The position numbers were made by a program, and so were the translations under genes. This document shows, piece after piece, positions 61,434 to 64,000 of a DNA stretch of 64,000 nt; positions within the stretch are counted from its first letter, which is position 1, and each line of letters starts with the position of its first letter. The notes below the pieces were generated by a model, which was not told the DNA's origin, ran no database searches, and worked only from the letters and a program-made list of their open reading frames with translations. Location of the stretch: contig JAXLTD010000006.1 of the NCBI GenBank assembly GCA_046330225.1, forward strand, positions 182,272 through 246,271. Direction: 5' to 3'. Origin of the DNA: CANJIV01 sp046330225 (GTDB taxonomy: Bacteria > Actinomycetota > Thermoleophilia > Solirubrobacterales > Solirubrobacteraceae).

Positions 61434-61441
61434 CGCCCCGG

Positions 61442-63106
61442 CTACGCCGCCGCCGCGCGCTTGGCGAGCCGCTGGAGGACCGGCGTGAACGGCTCCAGCG
61501 GGGCGGTGCGCTCGTCGGCGAAGAGCTCGAGCACGAACTCGCGGCCGTCCGGGGCCCGGACGGCGGCGGTGAGCGCGCCCCGGTAGCCGTAGCGGCGGAG
61601 GAACTCCCGGTCGTCGGCGAGGGCGTCCGGATCATCGACGTAGACGTGGTAGGCGCTCTGCCTGGCGACGGCTTCCGCCGTGGTGGGGTACTGCGCCAGG
61701 GCCATCGGCTCGATCGCCGCCGGTCGCACGGTGCGCAGCCCCGACCCGGGATCGAGCTCGCTCTGCCAGCCGCGCTCGAGCTCCAGGCTGCCGTCGCGCA
61801 CGGTGGAGAGCAGCCAGGCCGCGGCGTCGAGATCCTCCGCCAGCACCGAGGCGACGAGCGAGAGCCGATCCCCCGGGGTCGCGCCCTGAAGCCGATCGAG
61901 GCCGGCCGAGGCGCCGTCCTCCCCCGCCCGCACGGCCCGGCGCGCGGCGGAGTCGCCCGCCGCGGGAAGCATCCCGGGCGCGACGCTGTCGGCAAAGCAC
62001 AGGCGACCGCGGCCCGCCTGCTTGGCGGCGTACAGGGCGACGTCGGCCCGGCGCAGCAGCGCCGCGGAGTCGGTCCCGGCGCGCGCAGTCGCGACGCCCC
62101 ACGACAGCCCGGGCGCCGGGGACCAGGCCCGGGCGAGCCGGCCCGTGACGTCCTGGGCGAGGGCGATTGCCCGGTCTTCCCCGCCCTCGAGCAGGACCCA
62201 GAACTCGTCCCCGCCGGCCCGGGCGACCGGCGCGCCGCCGGCCGCCTGCTCGAGCGCGGCGGCCACGGTCCGCAGCACCCGGTCGCCCTCCTCGTGGCCG
62301 AGCCGGTCGTTGACGCGCTTGAAGCGGTCCACGTCGCACAGCGCCACCGTCACCTCAGGCGCGGGGCCGGCGAGGGCCGCGGCGAGCCGCTCCTCGAGCG
62401 ACCGCCGGTTCGCGAGGCCGGTCAGGTCGTCGGTGTGCGCGAGCGCGGCGATCCGCCCGAACACCTCGGCCCGCTCCAGCCCGCTGGCGATCAGCCGGGT
62501 GACCGCGACGCCGACGCGGAACGAGCGGGCGTCGAACGGCTCGGACTGGGGGCCGCGCGTGACCCACAGGTCGCCCCAGACGCCAGTGCCAGCCGGCCCG
62601 ATCACCGGCACGAGCAGGACGTGCTCCTTCTCCTCGGCCTGGACCAGCGCGGCGGCGATCTCCGGCGCCCCGGGGTCGGAGGCCGAAAAGATGAAGGGCT
62701 CTCCGGCCGAGATCGTGCTCCACACCCACTCGTAGTCGCTGAACGGGTAGGTCTCGTCCGCGGGTCGCGCTTCGAGCCAGCCCGCGGTGTCTCCGACATT
62801 CGCCAGGACCCGGGCGATCTCGCGCTCGTGGTCGAACTTCGTCAGCGCGACGGCGTCCGCGCCCAGTGCGACCCGGGCCGGCTCGAGCGCCGTGTCGAGG
62901 ATTCCGGCGATGTCATTCGCCGCGCCCACCGCCGCGGCCACGTGCAGGAGCGCCCGCAGCTCCCGCAGCGAGCGATCGCGGTCCGCTGCGTCCCGGTCGG
63001 GGCCGAGGGCATCCAGCAGCTCGGTCAGCGTGTCGTCGATCTCCCCGACGCCGGCATGCGCGGCGGCGAACGCCTCGCTGAGGTTGGTTCTCACGTCGTC
63101 GGCCAT
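61442..63106 (-). CDS. GAF-GGDEF-domain protein, probable diguanylate cyclase
   Basis: The protein has 554 residues from ATG 63106 (the frame is open to 63148). An N-terminal GAF-like domain (~50-210) is followed by GGDEF (DDLTGLANRRSLEERLAAAL ... CDVDRFKRVNDRLGH ... VARAGGDEFWVLL ... DVALYAAKQAGRGR, ~235-400), with the active-site GGDEF intact. A further ~130-residue GAF-like domain ends the protein. It would make cyclic di-GMP in response to a small ligand. It is convergent with pafBC (8 bp between stops). Confidence 0.9.
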   Translation of the reverse strand: MADDVRTNLSEAFAAAHAGVGEIDDTLTELLDALGPDRDAADRDRSLRELRALLHVAAAVGAANDIAGILDTALEPARVALGADAVALTKFDHEREIARVLANVGDTAGWLEARPADETYPFSDYEWVWSTISAGEPFIFSASDPGAPEIAAALVQAEEKEHVLLVPVIGPAGTGVWGDLWVTRGPQSEPFDARSFRVGVAVTRLIASGLERAEVFGRIAALAHTDDLTGLANRRSLEERLAAALAGPAPEVTVALCDVDRFKRVNDRLGHEEGDRVLRTVAAALEQAAGGAPVARAGGDEFWVLLEGGEDRAIALAQDVTGRLARAWSPAPGLSWGVATARAGTDSAALLRRADVALYAAKQAGRGRLCFADSVAPGMLPAAGDSAARRAVRAGEDGASAGLDRLQGATPGDRLSLVASVLAEDLDAAAWLLSTVRDGSLELERGWQSELDPGSGLRTVRPAAIEPMALAQYPTTAEAVARQSAYHVYVDDPDALADDREFLRRYGYRGALTAAVRAPDGREFVLELFADERTAPLEPFTPVLQRLAKRAAAA

Positions 63107-63252
63107 GGAGGAATCAGCGCCGCCGGGTCCGTGCCGCATCGGGAGCAAGGGGGCAATCTACCCGCGTGAGCGGCAACGCGCCGGAATCCTTGAGCCGCCC
63201 GCACCGCGGCGGCCCCGGCGGCCCGACCCGGCGGCGGGTAGGGTCCCCGCCC

Positions 63253-63723
63253 GTGAGCCGTCGCGACCAGATCAAGATGTCCGAGGCCGAGGCGCTGGCG
63301 TTCCTGGAGGAGCAGCGCGTGGTGACGTGTGCGACAAACGGCCGCGACGGATGGCCGCACCTCATGCCGCTCTGGTACGTCCTGCGCGACGGCGAGCTCT
63401 GGGCCTGGACCTTCGCGAAGTCCCAGAAGGTGAAGAACATGGAGCGCGATGCCCGCGTGACCCTGCAGGTCGAGGCCGGCAAGGAGTACCACGAGCTGCG
63501 CGGCGTGATGATCGAGGCCGAGGTGGAGCTCATCCGCGACGGGGAGGCCGTCACCGATCTCGGGTTGGACATCCTCCGGCGCTACGCGCCGCCCGACGCT
63601 GCGGAGGCCGGCGACGAGGCCAGGGCGGCCGTGCGCGCCCAGGCCGCGAAGCGGGTCGGGCTGCGGTTCGTCGAGCGCCGGCGCGCGACCTGGGATCACC
63701 GCAAGCTCGGCGGCGTGTACTAG
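63253..63723 (+). CDS. PPOX/FDOR-fold flavin- or F420-dependent oxidoreductase
   Basis: The protein has 156 residues from GTG 63253 (a longer form from 63166 is open but has an Arg/Gly-rich, unlikely N-terminus). The split-barrel pyridoxamine phosphate oxidase fold shows in MSEAEALAFLEEQRVVTCAT, GWPHLMPLWYVLRDGELWAW, TFAKSQKVKNMERDARVTLQ and the closing LRFVERRRATWDHRKLGG. In actinobacteria this fold often uses deazaflavin F420; which cofactor is used is not visible. It is divergent from the GGDEF gene. Confidence 0.84.
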   Translation: MSRRDQIKMSEAEALAFLEEQRVVTCATNGRDGWPHLMPLWYVLRDGELWAWTFAKSQKVKNMERDARVTLQVEAGKEYHELRGVMIEAEVELIRDGEAVTDLGLDILRRYAPPDAAEAGDEARAAVRAQAAKRVGLRFVERRRATWDHRKLGGVY

Positions 63724-63780
63724 CGCCGCGCCAAGGGCCGGCTCGCCGCCGCCGCAGCCGATCCCCTACCGTCTCGGCCC

Positions 63781-64000
63781 ATGGCGGACCTCAAGGGCCT
63801 CATTCTCTCTGGCGGCAAGGGCACGCGCCTGCGCCCGATCACGCACACGAGCGCCAAGCAGCTCGTGCCGGTGGCGAACAAGCCCGTCCTCTTCTACGGG
63901 ATCGAGGCGATGGCCGCCGCGGGCATCCGCGACATCGGGATCATCATCGCGCCGGAGACCGGGGACGAGATCCGCGCCGCCGTCGGCGACGGCTCGCAGT
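63781..64000 (+). CDS. Sugar-1-phosphate nucleotidylyltransferase, RmlA-like, 3' end outside window
   Basis: Only the first 73 residues are present. They hold the nucleotide-binding signature LILSGGKGTRLRPITHTSAK then QLVPVANKPVLFYGIE, typical of glucose-1-phosphate thymidylyltransferases (RmlA) of the actinobacterial type. It makes dTDP-glucose or a similar activated sugar for cell-surface polysaccharides. The start ATG 63781 follows the PPOX gene by 57 bp. The gene runs off the right edge. Confidence 0.85.
   Translation, partial: MADLKGLILSGGKGTRLRPITHTSAKQLVPVANKPVLFYGIEAMAAAGIRDIGIIIAPETGDEIRAAVGDGSQ

Noticed and set aside
1..64000. tRNA, rRNA or riboswitch genes
   Set aside because: Reading through both strands I saw no cloverleaf-like sequence with a T-loop, no rRNA segment and no recognisable riboswitch. 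A covariance-model scan would be needed to exclude them fully.

Overview
The window is very GC-rich, densely coded chromosomal DNA, typical of an actinobacterium. Flagellar hook-cap genes, a fused PafB-PafC regulator, many short-chain dehydrogenases and alpha/beta hydrolases, and cysteine-rich or NHL/PKD secreted proteins together suggest class Thermoleophilia (Solirubrobacterales-like). That placement is an inference; no rRNA or tRNA gene was seen.

Layout. 1-2.4 kb: the end of a flagellar locus (TPR-like protein, FlaG, FliD). 2.4-10.7 kb: a secreted protein, a DMT exporter, an ABC exporter pair, a Baeyer-Villiger-type monooxygenase with a palindromic operator, an SDR, a 500-bp block of four kinds of tandem repeat, and a benzoylformate-decarboxylase-like enzyme. 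10.8-18 kb: hydrolases, a PP2C-like phosphatase, and a signalling block in which an ImmA/IrrE peptidase gene converges on a VWA / ECF-type sigma / XRE-domain operon, followed by a GTPase-DUF697 protein. 19.9-23.2 kb: a CitE-type lyase divergent from a MaoC hydratase and a 2-methylfumaryl-CoA isomerase, which looks like the mesaconyl-CoA branch of the 3-hydroxypropionate bicycle. 24.2-35.2 kb: a secreted protein and then a probable defence island (DEDDh exonuclease, nucleotidyltransferase, NERD protein, complete type I restriction system hsdM-hsdS-hsdR). From about 24.6 to 28.9 kb every gene is broken by closely spaced frameshifts although the peptides stay continuous, which points to sequence error.

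35.2-47.5 kb: secreted and envelope proteins, a Nudix hydrolase, a 34-cysteine secreted protein, a MauE-thioredoxin-thioredoxin fusion, and at 44.0-44.6 kb the most striking item. This is a DsbE/TlpA-like lipoprotein whose first active-site cysteine is an in-frame TGA followed by a stem-loop, so it is a strong candidate for an extracytoplasmic selenoprotein. 47.5-53.8 kb: a lipid and redox block (SDR, wax ester synthase/DGAT, NTF2-like protein, ABM monooxygenase, quinone oxidoreductase, TetR, zinc alcohol dehydrogenase). Two copies of one 22-bp palindrome, one beside the tetR gene and one 3.6 kb away between the SDR and the wax ester synthase, indicate a local TetR regulon. 53.9-64 kb: a Fur-family regulator, a zinc-ribbon protein, a PhaC-like synthase, an EcsC protein, a YhaM-like nuclease, PafBC, a GGDEF protein, a PPOX-fold protein and the start of a sugar nucleotidyltransferase gene.
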